Origin: UBA2357 sp002344625
Lineage (GTDB): Bacteria; Pseudomonadota; Gammaproteobacteria; Burkholderiales; Rhodocyclaceae
Length of the DNA stretch: 64,000 nt
Assembly: GCA_937995335.1 (NCBI GenBank)
Contig: CALKIH010000044.1
Location: 1 to 64,000, forward strand
Reading direction: 5' to 3'
Program-made: the position numbers and the translations under genes
The notes under the pieces: generated by a model
The model's input: only the letters and a program-made list of their open reading frames with translations
What the model was told of the DNA's origin: nothing
The model's database searches: none
Shown: positions 1 to 7,824 of the stretch, piece after piece
Numbering within the stretch: position 1 is the stretch's first letter
Layout of the letters: each line of letters starts with the position of its first letter

Positions 1-305
1 CTCAAGGCGCGCTGCACCAGGTCGTCACGCCAGGCGATGACATGGGCGCGGGTGACGCCGCGAAATTCCTCGGGCTTCACGATGCCGGTGAACTTCATGA
101 AATCCCCGAGGGCGTTTTCGTAAGCGCGGCGGGTGGCCTTGTTGCCGAGATTGGCGAACCATTCGATCTCGGGCGGCACGTCGGCCAGGCGCTGGAACTG
201 TTCGGCGGTCAGGAGCCGGGAAGCAACGGCCGGGAGGGCGGGAAGGGGGCTTGTGTCGCTCACGGGGTGGTCATCCAATCCTTCGACAAGATCACGGCTG
301 GTCAT
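1..305 (-). CDS. Tyrosine recombinase/integrase, N-terminal part (runs off the window)
   Basis: The minus-strand frame from an ATG at 305 stays open to base 1, giving about 101 residues. The segment reading FANLGNKATRRAYENALGDF followed by a TRAHVIAWRDDLV block is typical of the N-terminal SAM-like (core-binding) domain of phage-integrase-type recombinases. The catalytic R-H-R-Y domain would lie outside the window. The start ATG overlaps the parE stop (ATGA), so the gene is translationally coupled to the toxin-antitoxin pair. A recombinase coupled to a toxin-antitoxin module is a layout known from Tn3-family transposons and other mobile elements. The family is fairly sure; the element type is inferred. 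Confidence 0.75.
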   Translation of the reverse strand, partial: MTSRDLVEGLDDHPVSDTSPLPALPAVASRLLTAEQFQRLADVPPEIEWFANLGNKATRRAYENALGDFMKFTGIVKPEEFRGVTRAHVIAWRDDLVQRAL

Positions 306-592
306 AGATGGCTTTTGACATCCATGGCGTCGTGAAGCACGCGAACGATCTCAAGACGCTGACCGTCGCGGCGATAGAACACCAGGTGACGTTTCACATG
401 CAGCCGCCGGTAGCCTGCTCGGATAGGATCGTACGGCGTTCCCAGCTCGGGAAACTTCAGAAGCCCCTGAATCTCCCGATCGAGGTCGTACAGATACTGA
501 TCCGCTTGCGCGGCGCCCCATTGCTGAACGGTGTAGCGCCAGATGTCCTTGAGGTCGCGGCGGGCGCGCGGGCGAACAAGCAGTTCAAGCAT
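302..592 (-). CDS. parE: ParE/RelE-family toxin
   Basis: 96 residues, the usual size for ParE. It starts MLELLVRPRARRDLKDIWRY and ends with the family pattern LVFYRRDGQRLEIVRVLHDAMD, the conserved C-terminal strands of the RelE/ParE fold. ParE toxins act on DNA gyrase, whereas RelE relatives cleave mRNA; neither activity can be read from sequence alone. It overlaps parD upstream by 8 bases and the recombinase downstream by 4, so the three genes form one tightly coupled minus-strand operon. Confidence 0.88.
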   Translation of the reverse strand: MLELLVRPRARRDLKDIWRYTVQQWGAAQADQYLYDLDREIQGLLKFPELGTPYDPIRAGYRRLHVKRHLVFYRRDGQRLEIVRVLHDAMDVKSHL

Positions 593-845
593 CCACGGAA
601 CCGCTCTTGGCCTCCTGGCGCGCCTCCTCGATGATCGACGCCATCGCGAAGGGCACGGGTTCGCCGCTCGTCTCGCCCTCGACCAGGGCCTGACGCAAGG
701 CGCTCACTTTCTGTTCGTGCTCTTCGAGCAGCCGCATCGCGGCGCGCACCACCTCGCTCTTGGACTCGAAGCGGCCGGCATCGATCTGTTGGGCGATGAA
801 GCCCTCGAAGTGTTCACCCAGGGTGACGCTGGTGTTTCTCGGCAT
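585..845 (-). CDS. parD: ParD-family antitoxin
   Basis: 86 residues. The N-terminal part (MPRNTSVTLGEHFEGFIAQQ, then GRFESKSEVVRAAMRLLEE) is the ribbon-helix-helix DNA-binding fold of ParD; the C-terminal acidic tail would wrap the toxin. It is the first gene of the parDE-recombinase operon. The antitoxin is expected to repress its own promoter, and a perfect dyad lies just upstream at 872-890. Size, order (antitoxin first) and overlap with the toxin all fit the family. Confidence 0.9.
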   Translation of the reverse strand: MPRNTSVTLGEHFEGFIAQQIDAGRFESKSEVVRAAMRLLEEHEQKVSALRQALVEGETSGEPVPFAMASIIEEARQEAKSGSVDA

Positions 846-871
846 GACGGCCCCTTTCTGGGCTGATTTTT

Positions 872-890
872 TGTATTAGATACTAATACA
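872..890. promoter_or_regulatory. Probable ParD operator
   Basis: A perfect inverted repeat, TGTATTAG-ATA-CTAATACA, lies 27 bases upstream of the parD start. Its position and symmetry fit an autoregulatory operator bound by a ribbon-helix-helix antitoxin. The AT-rich half-sites could double as the -10 box. Confidence 0.6.
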
Positions 891-925
891 CTGACGATCG
901 ATCGTGCGCAACAGCTTCCGGTCAT

Positions 926-959
926 CTTACTATTGATAAAATACGTTATCAATAGTAAG
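926..959. repeat. 34-bp perfect dyad, loxP-like geometry
   Basis: Arms CTTACTATTGATAA (926-939) and TTATCAATAGTAAG (946-959) are exact inverted copies around a 6-bp centre, AATACG. Two identical arms around a short asymmetric centre is the layout of a tyrosine-recombinase core site. A tyrosine recombinase gene lies 620 bases away. It could also be a bidirectional terminator between two divergent operons, but there is no T-run and the arms are AT-rich. Confidence 0.55.
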
Positions 960-1067
960 GCGGTCAGTCTCTACGTAACCCTGTTCCAACTACCGGTCAC
1001 CGTGCAACGGATGCGTTTTGGTGTCACGTGGGCTACAATGTAGCGCATATACTTGGAGGATCAAACC

Positions 1068-1331
1068 ATGGCCGCGAATGCTGTTGTCCGTGCCCGGATC
1101 GACGAGCACATTAAGGAAGAGGCGACCGCTGTACTGGCGGCGATGGGGCTGACCGTGTCGGACGCTTTTCGCATCCTGCTGACCCGCGTCGCTCACGAGA
1201 AGGCGCTGCCGTTCGAACCCCTGGTTCCGAACATCGACACCATCGAGGCGATGAGGGAAGCGCGCCGGGGTGGCCTGAAGTCGTTTGCTACCGTCGAGGA
1301 TCTGATGGCGGGCCTGAATGCGGAGGATTGA
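1068..1331 (+). CDS. RelB/DinJ-family antitoxin
   Basis: 87 residues from the ATG at 1068, chosen because GGAGGA at 1055-1060 sits at ideal spacing; the frame extends to a TTG at 1053 but that codon lies within the ribosome-binding site. The sequence VVRARIDEHIKEEATAVLAA followed by MGLTVSDAFRILLTRVA is the ribbon-helix-helix of RelB/DinJ antitoxins. The C-terminal part would bind the toxin encoded by the next gene, which it overlaps by 14 bases. This second toxin-antitoxin operon diverges from parDE. Confidence 0.87.
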   Translation: MAANAVVRARIDEHIKEEATAVLAAMGLTVSDAFRILLTRVAHEKALPFEPLVPNIDTIEAMREARRGGLKSFATVEDLMAGLNAED

Positions 1332-1599
1332 ACACACGGGCCAGTTCAAGCGCGACTACAAGCGCGAAACCAAGGGACCGCACCGGCAAACGCTGCAAAG
1401 TGATTTCGTCGCCATCGTCACGGCCTTGGCCCATGATCAGGTTCTGGCCGAGAAGCACCACGATCATTCGCTCAGTGGAGACTGGAAGGACCACCGGGAT
1501 TGCCACGTCAAGCCGGATCTGGTTTTGATCTACAGAAAGCCGGATGACAGCGTTCTGCAACTCGTCCGTCTCGGTTCGCACAGCGAACTCGGTCTGTGA
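1318..1599 (+). CDS. YafQ-type RelE-superfamily toxin
   Basis: 93 residues. The C-terminal half (HHDHSLSGDWKDHRDCHV, DLVLIYRK, LVRLGSHSELG) is the YafQ pattern. These toxins are ribosome-dependent mRNA endonucleases, and histidines in these blocks correspond to the active site. It overlaps the antitoxin reading frame by 14 bases, the usual translational coupling. YafQ partners are DinJ/RelB-like proteins, which matches the upstream gene. Confidence 0.87.
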   Translation: MRRIEHTGQFKRDYKRETKGPHRQTLQSDFVAIVTALAHDQVLAEKHHDHSLSGDWKDHRDCHVKPDLVLIYRKPDDSVLQLVRLGSHSELGL

Positions 1600-1736
1600 A
1601 CGGTCTGGCTCCATCACTTGGTGTAAGGCCAACCCGCTGTGAAACTCACCGACTCGTGCGGTAAGTACGAGCGGTGTGCTGGTCTGGTTATTTCTCGATG
1701 GTCAGCCTACGACCCGTAGTGTGCTCTTCTCGCCAC

Positions 1737-2585
1737 TTACCGCCTACGACCCTTCGGGACATATGACCCGTGCTCGTTGTAGCGCCGTGCCACGTTCCAG
1801 TCAAACCCGGCGTCCATCATCTTGGGTTCGAGATAGAGAAGAACTAGCGCTTCCCCGGCCTTGCTAATCACGCTTTGCTCGAGCACCTCGTACCGGTCGG
1901 CGTCGTCGTTTTGAAACCAAGCGTCCGCAGGAGTCTTGCCGAGGTAGCGAACCTCTGTTCCCCTGTGCAGCAGGTCATAGGTCAAGCTGTCCTCATCAAG
2001 TTCCCACTTCATGAACCAGCGCTTCGGAATGTCTGCTGCAGGCAAGCTCCAGCGCCTCCCATCCTTAGTGTACGAAGCGACGATAGCCGGCAGCGTGTTC
2101 ATGTTCACCAACCGCAGAGCGGTCGCCATCAGGCTGGTCTTGAACCTTGCCGAAAGCTCTCCCAGTTGCTTAAAGTTGGGCTTGCCAACTTGGTTCACTA
2201 GCGGCAAGAAGATGGGCCGCGGCATGAGCAGGTGAGCTGCGAATGTGTCGGCCTCCTTCTCGACGACCCGGTCAGAAACTAGATTCAAGTCGGCGTCATC
2301 GACCCGACACTGAAATGAGCGTCCACGATGCAGATGCCAATGCCCAATTTCATGGGCAATGGAAAAGCGTTCGCGCCCGCGCACCGCCGAGGGATTGATG
2401 GTTGCAATAGCGCGGTCTTCGAAACCAACGAGGCTAGCCTCGCACCCGTTTAAGCGTGCGTACTGCACTTCGACACCAGAGTCTATTGCAATGGCTTCAA
2501 TATCGATTTCGTCGGGCGCGGAGATTCCGAGCTCGGAAATCAGCGCTTCGGCCCTCATACCTATGGAAGTCACGGCTTCTCCCAT
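1737..2585 (-). CDS. ImmA/IrrE-family zinc metallopeptidase
   Basis: 282 residues. The HEIGHWH motif at residues 78-84 plus a downstream EKEADTFAAHLLMP block (third zinc ligand near residue 111) are the hallmarks of ImmA/IrrE/PezT-linked peptidases. These enzymes cut a specific DNA-binding regulator to switch on a mobile element, a stress response or a defence operon. It is last in a minus-strand operon, sigma-like gene then helper then this, each overlapping the next. The operon diverges from CBASS, and CBASS loci are known that use an ImmA-like protease (CapP) to remove a repressor, so a regulatory role here is a reasonable inference. Confidence 0.88.
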   Translation of the reverse strand: MGEAVTSIGMRAEALISELGISAPDEIDIEAIAIDSGVEVQYARLNGCEASLVGFEDRAIATINPSAVRGRERFSIAHEIGHWHLHRGRSFQCRVDDADLNLVSDRVVEKEADTFAAHLLMPRPIFLPLVNQVGKPNFKQLGELSARFKTSLMATALRLVNMNTLPAIVASYTKDGRRWSLPAADIPKRWFMKWELDEDSLTYDLLHRGTEVRYLGKTPADAWFQNDDADRYEVLEQSVISKAGEALVLLYLEPKMMDAGFDWNVARRYNEHGSYVPKGRRR

Positions 2586-2968
2586 GACTGTCCTTGTTCA
2601 AGGGAGCGTAGCTGGAGATAAAGCCTCACAGCCTCGTCATCGCTTAGCCCTTCGCCAAGCTGGCGCGCGACAAGCGTATAGCGCGTATCGTTTGCAGCGT
2701 GAGCAATGTACCGGCGTGCTTCGTTCGGATCTATGCGCTCTACGGGGGGCGCTTCTGCTTTTCTAGACTGAAGCTTTGCCTTAGCTGCGACAAGACGTCG
2801 CCGACCTGCTTCTCTCTTTACGTCATGAAGTATGCGAGTGCGACGAGCGCGCAACTGCTCGAGGTCAGAACCCTCCAGCACATCTTGGTCGGACATGGAC
2901 ATGAGCTCGTCACGCAAGGCGCTGACGAACGTCAGCAATTCGTCGTTCGGCTTGATCGATTGAGTCAT
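2570..2968 (-). CDS. Hypothetical protein between the sigma-like gene and the ImmA peptidase
   Basis: 132 residues, mostly predicted helix, with a basic middle stretch (RARRTRILHDVKREAGRRRL). I do not recognise a family. Its start overlaps the end of the sigma-like gene (ATGA) and its end overlaps the ImmA-type gene by 16 bases, so the three are made together. It could be an adaptor or the protease target. The charged helical composition would suit a protein-protein or nucleic-acid contact, but no function is assigned. Confidence 0.7.
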   Translation of the reverse strand: MTQSIKPNDELLTFVSALRDELMSMSDQDVLEGSDLEQLRARRTRILHDVKREAGRRRLVAAKAKLQSRKAEAPPVERIDPNEARRYIAHAANDTRYTLVARQLGEGLSDDEAVRLYLQLRSLEQGQSWEKP

Positions 2969-3558
2969 TTCTTGCTCCCTTCAAAGGTGAGCTTGTCGAG
3001 GCGCCGGGTGAGCTTCTTGCGATTGGCTTCGTACGTGTCTTTCGTCCAGCCCAGTGATGTCCACGCTTCTTCACCCTTCAGGCCCATGGCCCACGCGGCC
3101 ACGAGATCCTGAAGCTTTGCGTCGTCAGCGACAAGCCGGTCGATAGCCGCGATTTGCTCCCGCGCTGCAGCCTGGCTTTCCGGCGAAAAATCCGTGCGGC
3201 TGAACACCGCTTGACCCGCGCTGGCGCACTCCTGGTCACCCGTTTCCTGCGGGTCGACCTCAACGGTGACGTCAATTGGCCCTTCCTTCACGCGCTTGCG
3301 GGCGTTACTGGCGATGCTCGACATCACGTTCTCGAGCACGATGACTACAGGTACCCCAGTTGGCCAGACGCGCACGCCCTCGAGTAATTTGGTCTGCGCT
3401 TCCATAATGAGATCCTCCGGCTCGAAGCCCGTGAAGCCATGACTCAAGCTGTTGGCGATGAACTCGATGCGCCGCCAGTCAGCGTCGGACATGGTTGTCA
3501 GGCCGTTCTCGACTTGCAGCCTGTCGAGGCGAGGCGGGTTGGTTAGTACGGCGGACAT
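2965..3558 (-). CDS. Sigma-70-like protein (region 2 and region 4-like segments)
   Basis: 197 residues from the ATG at 3558, with a purine-rich GGAGAGAG upstream; the frame continues further up but without a convincing start. The first half (WRRIEFIANSLSHGF, EPEDLIMEAQTKLLEGVRVW, VMSSIASNARKRV) resembles sigma region 2. The end (DLVAAWAMGLKGEEAWTSLG, then YEANRKKLTRRLDKL) resembles region 4, a helix-turn-helix. It heads the operon with a helper and an ImmA-type peptidase and is divergent from CBASS. It may be a dedicated transcription factor controlled by proteolysis; true sigma activity is unproven. Confidence 0.65.
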   Translation of the reverse strand: MSAVLTNPPRLDRLQVENGLTTMSDADWRRIEFIANSLSHGFTGFEPEDLIMEAQTKLLEGVRVWPTGVPVVIVLENVMSSIASNARKRVKEGPIDVTVEVDPQETGDQECASAGQAVFSRTDFSPESQAAAREQIAAIDRLVADDAKLQDLVAAWAMGLKGEEAWTSLGWTKDTYEANRKKLTRRLDKLTFEGSKK

Positions 3559-3966
3559 CCTCAGTCTCTCTCCATATAAGACTCCTGAACGCCGATCCGC
3601 GGACACGGCATCGCAGTTTTTTCTACACCGTCCTGCTGACGGCCAATCGGATCTCAAGTTGCACACGCTGCGGCGCGGTGACTGGACCCTAATATGCTCC
3701 CCGAGCAGTATGCCATCGGTTGTTGAGCTACGGTCTAGGGCCGGTTGAACTTGGGCAAAGAAGGAGGCGGCTATTCGCTGTCCTTGAGGCACGCCTTAGG
3801 AGTCATTACTTTCAAGGTGCCTTGAAGTCCACGTTGGCTTCAACAGGGTGCCAGCGGGGGAAAAAGATTCTCCCCGCGCGTCCAAAGTCGCCAGCCCGAG
3901 AGTCTTAGAACAGGAGGGCAACGCGATTGCCTGTGACGATCCGGAGCAATAAGGAGAAAAACGAAA
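3559..3966. other. Divergent control region between the sigma-like operon and CBASS
   Basis: 408 bases without a convincing gene. It must contain the promoters for both divergent operons. I see an AAGGAG ribosome-binding site at 3951-3956 for capV. I found no obvious long dyad or iterated operator, so any regulator would have to use short or direct-repeat sites. Confidence 0.5.
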
Positions 3967-5049
3967 GTGTTGGTGGAGAACAAGAACGACCTGCCCGGCC
4001 AACCCCGGGCAACCCAGCCGGGTCAATTCCTAGCCGGCGTAACCGATGGCGTAAAGCCGTTCCACGTCCTAGCTCTGTCCGGAGGCGGCTTCCGCGGCCT
4101 GTATACGGCAACTGTGCTGAAGCACCTGGAGGAGCAGCTGGGGGGGGCGTTGGCCCGCCGGTTTGACCTTATTTGCGGCACGTCGGCTGGGGGTCTGCTC
4201 GCACTCGGCTTGGCCGCTGAAATTCCGGCCGAACAGCTGCAAGCCATGTTCGAGCAGGATGGCGCCCGTATCTTCAACCGGCCGACCGGGATGCGGCGGA
4301 TCCTCGGCCCCTTCAAAAGAGCGAAGTATTCGCCCGATGGTCTGAGGGCCGTCCTGACGGAGAAGTTTGGCGAGCGCACCCTTGGCGATCTGGAACACCG
4401 TGTGCTCATCCCCACCGTGAACTACTCCAAGGGCAGCGGCCAGTTCTTTAAGACGCCGCACTCTCCCCAGTTCTCTGTGGACCACAAGCACACGCTGGTC
4501 GACGTGGGGATGGCGACAGCCGCTGCGCCGACCTACTTCCCCCTGCACCGGATTGGCGAAGAAGGGGTCTATGCGGATGGAGGTCTGGTCGGAAACTCTC
4601 CCGGGTTCTTCGGTCTGCACGAGGCCCACTACGCGTTGGGCGTACCGCGAGGAACCGGCAATGTACGTGTTCTCGCCATCGGCACCATGACACTCGGTGC
4701 GACCAAAAGCGGCAACTCCGGGCTCGACTGGGGCATCCTCGACTGGGGCGCGAAGCTATTTAGCCTCGTCATCTCGGCGCAAGAATACTCGGTTGACGCG
4801 ATGCTCTGTCATCTGCTCGGGCAGGACTATGTGCGCATCGACGACCCTGCAACGCCCGATCAGAGTAAGGACGTGGCGGCGCTTGATGTCGTCAGCCCAG
4901 CAGCCATCGAGGTGCTGACGAGCCGGGGTACGCAGGCCGCCCGCCGTGCGTTGGGCGACCCAGCCCTCAACCCGTTTCGCAACCACCTCGCCGCAAACCC
5001 CGTGTTCTTCCACGGGCCCAACAAGACCCCGGAGAACCGCCATGCTTAA
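3967..5049 (+). CDS. capV: CBASS effector CapV, patatin-like phospholipase
   Basis: 360 residues from a GTG at 3967 with AAGGAG upstream. The patatin signature is complete: oxyanion motif GGGFRG at 39-44, nucleophile elbow GTSAG at 71-75 (Ser73) and catalytic DGG at 204-206. CapV phospholipases are activated by cyclic nucleotides made by the adjacent CD-NTase and degrade inner-membrane phospholipids, killing the infected cell. It is first in a four-gene operon in the same order as the Vibrio cholerae DncV locus and overlaps cdnA by 8 bases. All catalytic residues are present, so it should be functional. Confidence 0.95.
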   Translation: MLVENKNDLPGQPRATQPGQFLAGVTDGVKPFHVLALSGGGFRGLYTATVLKHLEEQLGGALARRFDLICGTSAGGLLALGLAAEIPAEQLQAMFEQDGARIFNRPTGMRRILGPFKRAKYSPDGLRAVLTEKFGERTLGDLEHRVLIPTVNYSKGSGQFFKTPHSPQFSVDHKHTLVDVGMATAAAPTYFPLHRIGEEGVYADGGLVGNSPGFFGLHEAHYALGVPRGTGNVRVLAIGTMTLGATKSGNSGLDWGILDWGAKLFSLVISAQEYSVDAMLCHLLGQDYVRIDDPATPDQSKDVAALDVVSPAAIEVLTSRGTQAARRALGDPALNPFRNHLAANPVFFHGPNKTPENRHA

Positions 5050-6184
5050 CCTAAGTTCCCTCTTCTACTCTGGCGTGGAACAGCCGACGCTGCTGGAGAA
5101 TGTCACCCTTTCGGCTAGCCGCTGCGAGTTCATCGTGGAGGCCAAGGAGGCTGTGCGCAAACAGCTGCGGACGGCCCTGCCTACCGTCCTGCGGGAACGC
5201 GGGTACGAGGGTGGCGCGGTCCAACCCCGTTTCGTCACCCAGGGCTCCTGGGCGAATCACACCCTGAACGCGCCGGCGCACCCGGCGCAACAGGCCGACA
5301 TCGATGACGGCGCCTATCTGCCTCTGAGCTTCATGAAGGTAACGTCCAAGCCGAGTGTTGCGAGCAAAGTGTTCTTCGCCGCGGCCGAGACGGCCCTAAT
5401 GCCGTTGGTGCGCGAACGTCATGGCTGGCGCCTTATCACTGACAAGCCGACGTGCATTCGCATCGAGATTGCCGAGTACGCGCACATCGATGTGCCCCTG
5501 TACGCAATCCCGGACGACCAATTTGAGCAACTGCGCAAGGCTGCGATGGCGGCGCATGGCTACTACACCCTGGATGAGGCCGTGAAAAGGGCCGAGCGTG
5601 ACGTCTGGACGGCGTTGCCGCACGACCAAGTCCTGCTGGCGCGCCGCGACGAGGATTGGGGCAAGTCCGACCCGCGGCCGGTCAAGCAATGGTTCCTGGG
5701 CGAAGTCGAACGCCACGGCCCGCAATTTCGCCGGTCGGTGCGCTACCTGAAGTGTTTTCGGGACTGGCAGTGGGTGGAGGGCGGTCCATCCTCGTTGCTG
5801 CTGATGGCCACGGCCGCGCCGCTGTTCGAGGCGCGGGACCGCCGCGACGATCTTGCGCTCTTGAATTTGGTCGAAGGCATGCCGGACGTCCTGCGTCAAG
5901 GCGTGTGTTGCCCGACAGACGCAAACGAGTCGCTGACCGAGCGTCTGGGCAAGCCGGGGGTAGAGGACACCATCAAGAAGCTCCAGCAGCTGGAGCTATA
6001 CCTGCGCGGCGCCGTCAACGCCAGTGACCCGGCACAAGCCCTGATGTGGATGCAGAACCAGTTTGGACCGCGGTTCCCCAACCTACCGGATCGGGTCAAA
6101 GCCAGTTCCGCAACGGCCGTAGTACAGGCCACGCCGGCGATAGCCGTGGCGACGCCGCTGGTCGGCCGCACCCAGGCGGGATAA
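5042..6184 (+). CDS. cdnA: CD-NTase (DncV-like, clade A), cyclic dinucleotide synthase
   Basis: 380 residues. The QGSW motif (67-70) and DIDDG (86-90), with a second-strand Asp in HIDVPLYAIP (Asp150), give the intact nucleotidyltransferase triad. RYLKCFRDWQWVEGGPSSLL matches the helical lobe of DncV. V. cholerae DncV makes 3',3'-cGAMP, so cGAMP is the likely product here. The C-terminus ends in glycine (RTQAG), as needed for the ubiquitin-like priming conjugation carried out by Cap2. It overlaps capV by 8 bases and cap2 by one. Confidence 0.95.
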   Translation: MLNLSSLFYSGVEQPTLLENVTLSASRCEFIVEAKEAVRKQLRTALPTVLRERGYEGGAVQPRFVTQGSWANHTLNAPAHPAQQADIDDGAYLPLSFMKVTSKPSVASKVFFAAAETALMPLVRERHGWRLITDKPTCIRIEIAEYAHIDVPLYAIPDDQFEQLRKAAMAAHGYYTLDEAVKRAERDVWTALPHDQVLLARRDEDWGKSDPRPVKQWFLGEVERHGPQFRRSVRYLKCFRDWQWVEGGPSSLLLMATAAPLFEARDRRDDLALLNLVEGMPDVLRQGVCCPTDANESLTERLGKPGVEDTIKKLQQLELYLRGAVNASDPAQALMWMQNQFGPRFPNLPDRVKASSATAVVQATPAIAVATPLVGRTQAG

Positions 6185-7824
6185 TGGCCGACGACACGCC
6201 ATTGGCAGAACTCAGCCGCGCGATGAAGGCGCGCGGCTTCGAGTACGTCGGTCGAGCGACGGACGAGTGGCTGGAATTCCGAGGTGCCATTGCGGCGGCC
6301 AACGCCGTCCACGTCGCTTACGTAACGGTTGCCCCCTCTGGGCTGCAGCTTCCCCGCGTTCGCGTTCAACTCCCGCGAAACGCGCCAGAGGTTCTCGCGC
6401 ATATAGGTGCGGGCGGTAACGTGTGCTACGCGGCCGAGGGCAGTCTGGTCCTCGATATCTTCGACATCACGGGGCAAACGCTGGCCTGCATCGATCGGGC
6501 CGCGGAGGTCTTGAATCTTTCGCTGCGCGGCGAAATGGACAAGGACCTCGAAGACGAGTTCTTCGCGTTCTGGCACGGTGACATCTGTTTTCTGGACATT
6601 TATCCCGGTGATCCAGGAACCCTCGACGTCTTGTTCGCAGGACGCGGTGACCGTGGCTCCGACGTCGTGTTCGTGACCAACGACGCAGCGCGTACGCGGC
6701 TCAAGCTCAAGTCCATGTCGCTCACCGAAAAAGAACTGCTTGCGGGCGCGGCTTTCCGGGTCAAGACTTCCGCCAAACCAAGGCCACTCCAGGGCACTTG
6801 GCCGCCGCCAACCGTGGCCTCGCTGCTGCAGTGGCAAGGCCTTCTCGACAAGTCGGCACGCCGCAGCATCGAGCACCGGTTGCTAGAAGCGTGCGCATTC
6901 GGCTGGCGCGCTGTGCTGTGCGTTGTTGACTCGCCACTCACACAATACGCGTTCTGGGTGGCTTTCGAAGAGGGAAACGCGGCAGGCCGCCGCTCGGTAG
7001 GGGACGCCAGGGTGCGGCTCTATCAGTCAAAGCCGCATCCGATGGTTGCAATCAGAATGGACGACAGGTACGTCACGCAGCGCAACGCCCCGGGCTGCCC
7101 GACGCTGGCCGGCAAGAAAATTGCCCTCGTCGGCTGCGGCACCATCGGCGGCTTCCTCGGGGAACTCCTGCTGAAGGCAGGTGCAGGTCTCGAAGACGGC
7201 GAACTGGCCCTTGTCGACCCCGACATCCTATTTCCACAGAATATCGGGCGCCATCGTCTAGGTCTAAATCGGGCGTTGCAGAACAAGGCTATTGGGCTTA
7301 AGGAGGAACTGTCTGCAGCCGCGCCGACCGCCAATACCCGCGCGCTTCCTGTAAAGGCCGAAGAGGCTGACCTCAGCCCATTCGACCTCATCATCAACAC
7401 GACTGGCGAGGAGGCGCTTGGGCACTACCTTACGCGGACGTTCGCTCAGAAGGGCTTTTTCGTGCCAACTCTGACAATTTGGGTGGAAGGACCGGGTGTC
7501 GCCGTGCGCGGTCTTCTCCGCGACAAGGTGGAGTGCGCATGCACGCGATGCCTGGCTGACCCACGGCGCTCGCCCCTGTTCCCGGTCGTGAACGAAGCTG
7601 TGCCGCTGGGGCTGGCTGGACACGGCTGCGAAAGCCTGTACGTTCCGTTTCCGGCTAGCGTCTCCGTTCAAGCAGCGTGTTTGGCGGCCGAGATGGTGAC
7701 CGAGTGGACGGGCGGTACGCCCAGCCCGCGCCTACGCACCCGGGTGACGCGGCCAAACTTTACGCAGGCTGCTCCGGATGCAAATGCGGCGCGCCAGAAC
7801 ACCTGTCCTGCATGCAGTTCATAG
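6184..7824 (+). CDS. cap2: CBASS Cap2, fused E2-E1 ubiquitin-conjugation-like enzyme
   Basis: 546 residues. The N-terminal E2-like domain carries the GNVCYAAEGSLVLD block (candidate catalytic Cys81). The C-terminal E1 domain has the ATP-binding GCGTIGG at 318-324. GHGCES places the probable E1 cysteine at 482, and CACTRC (451-456) with a C-terminal CPAC likely bind zinc. Cap2 conjugates the CD-NTase C-terminus to cell targets, which primes cyclic nucleotide synthesis. The start at 6184 shares one base with the cdnA stop (TAATG). Its presence defines type II CBASS. Confidence 0.94.
   Translation: MADDTPLAELSRAMKARGFEYVGRATDEWLEFRGAIAAANAVHVAYVTVAPSGLQLPRVRVQLPRNAPEVLAHIGAGGNVCYAAEGSLVLDIFDITGQTLACIDRAAEVLNLSLRGEMDKDLEDEFFAFWHGDICFLDIYPGDPGTLDVLFAGRGDRGSDVVFVTNDAARTRLKLKSMSLTEKELLAGAAFRVKTSAKPRPLQGTWPPPTVASLLQWQGLLDKSARRSIEHRLLEACAFGWRAVLCVVDSPLTQYAFWVAFEEGNAAGRRSVGDARVRLYQSKPHPMVAIRMDDRYVTQRNAPGCPTLAGKKIALVGCGTIGGFLGELLLKAGAGLEDGELALVDPDILFPQNIGRHRLGLNRALQNKAIGLKEELSAAAPTANTRALPVKAEEADLSPFDLIINTTGEEALGHYLTRTFAQKGFFVPTLTIWVEGPGVAVRGLLRDKVECACTRCLADPRRSPLFPVVNEAVPLGLAGHGCESLYVPFPASVSVQAACLAAEMVTEWTGGTPSPRLRTRVTRPNFTQAAPDANAARQNTCPACSS

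Noticed and set aside
6046..6183. Extended N-terminus of Cap2 from an ATG at 6046.
   Set aside because: The extension lies wholly inside the CD-NTase gene; the TAATG overlap at 6182-6186 gives the usual start and matches the tight operon spacing.
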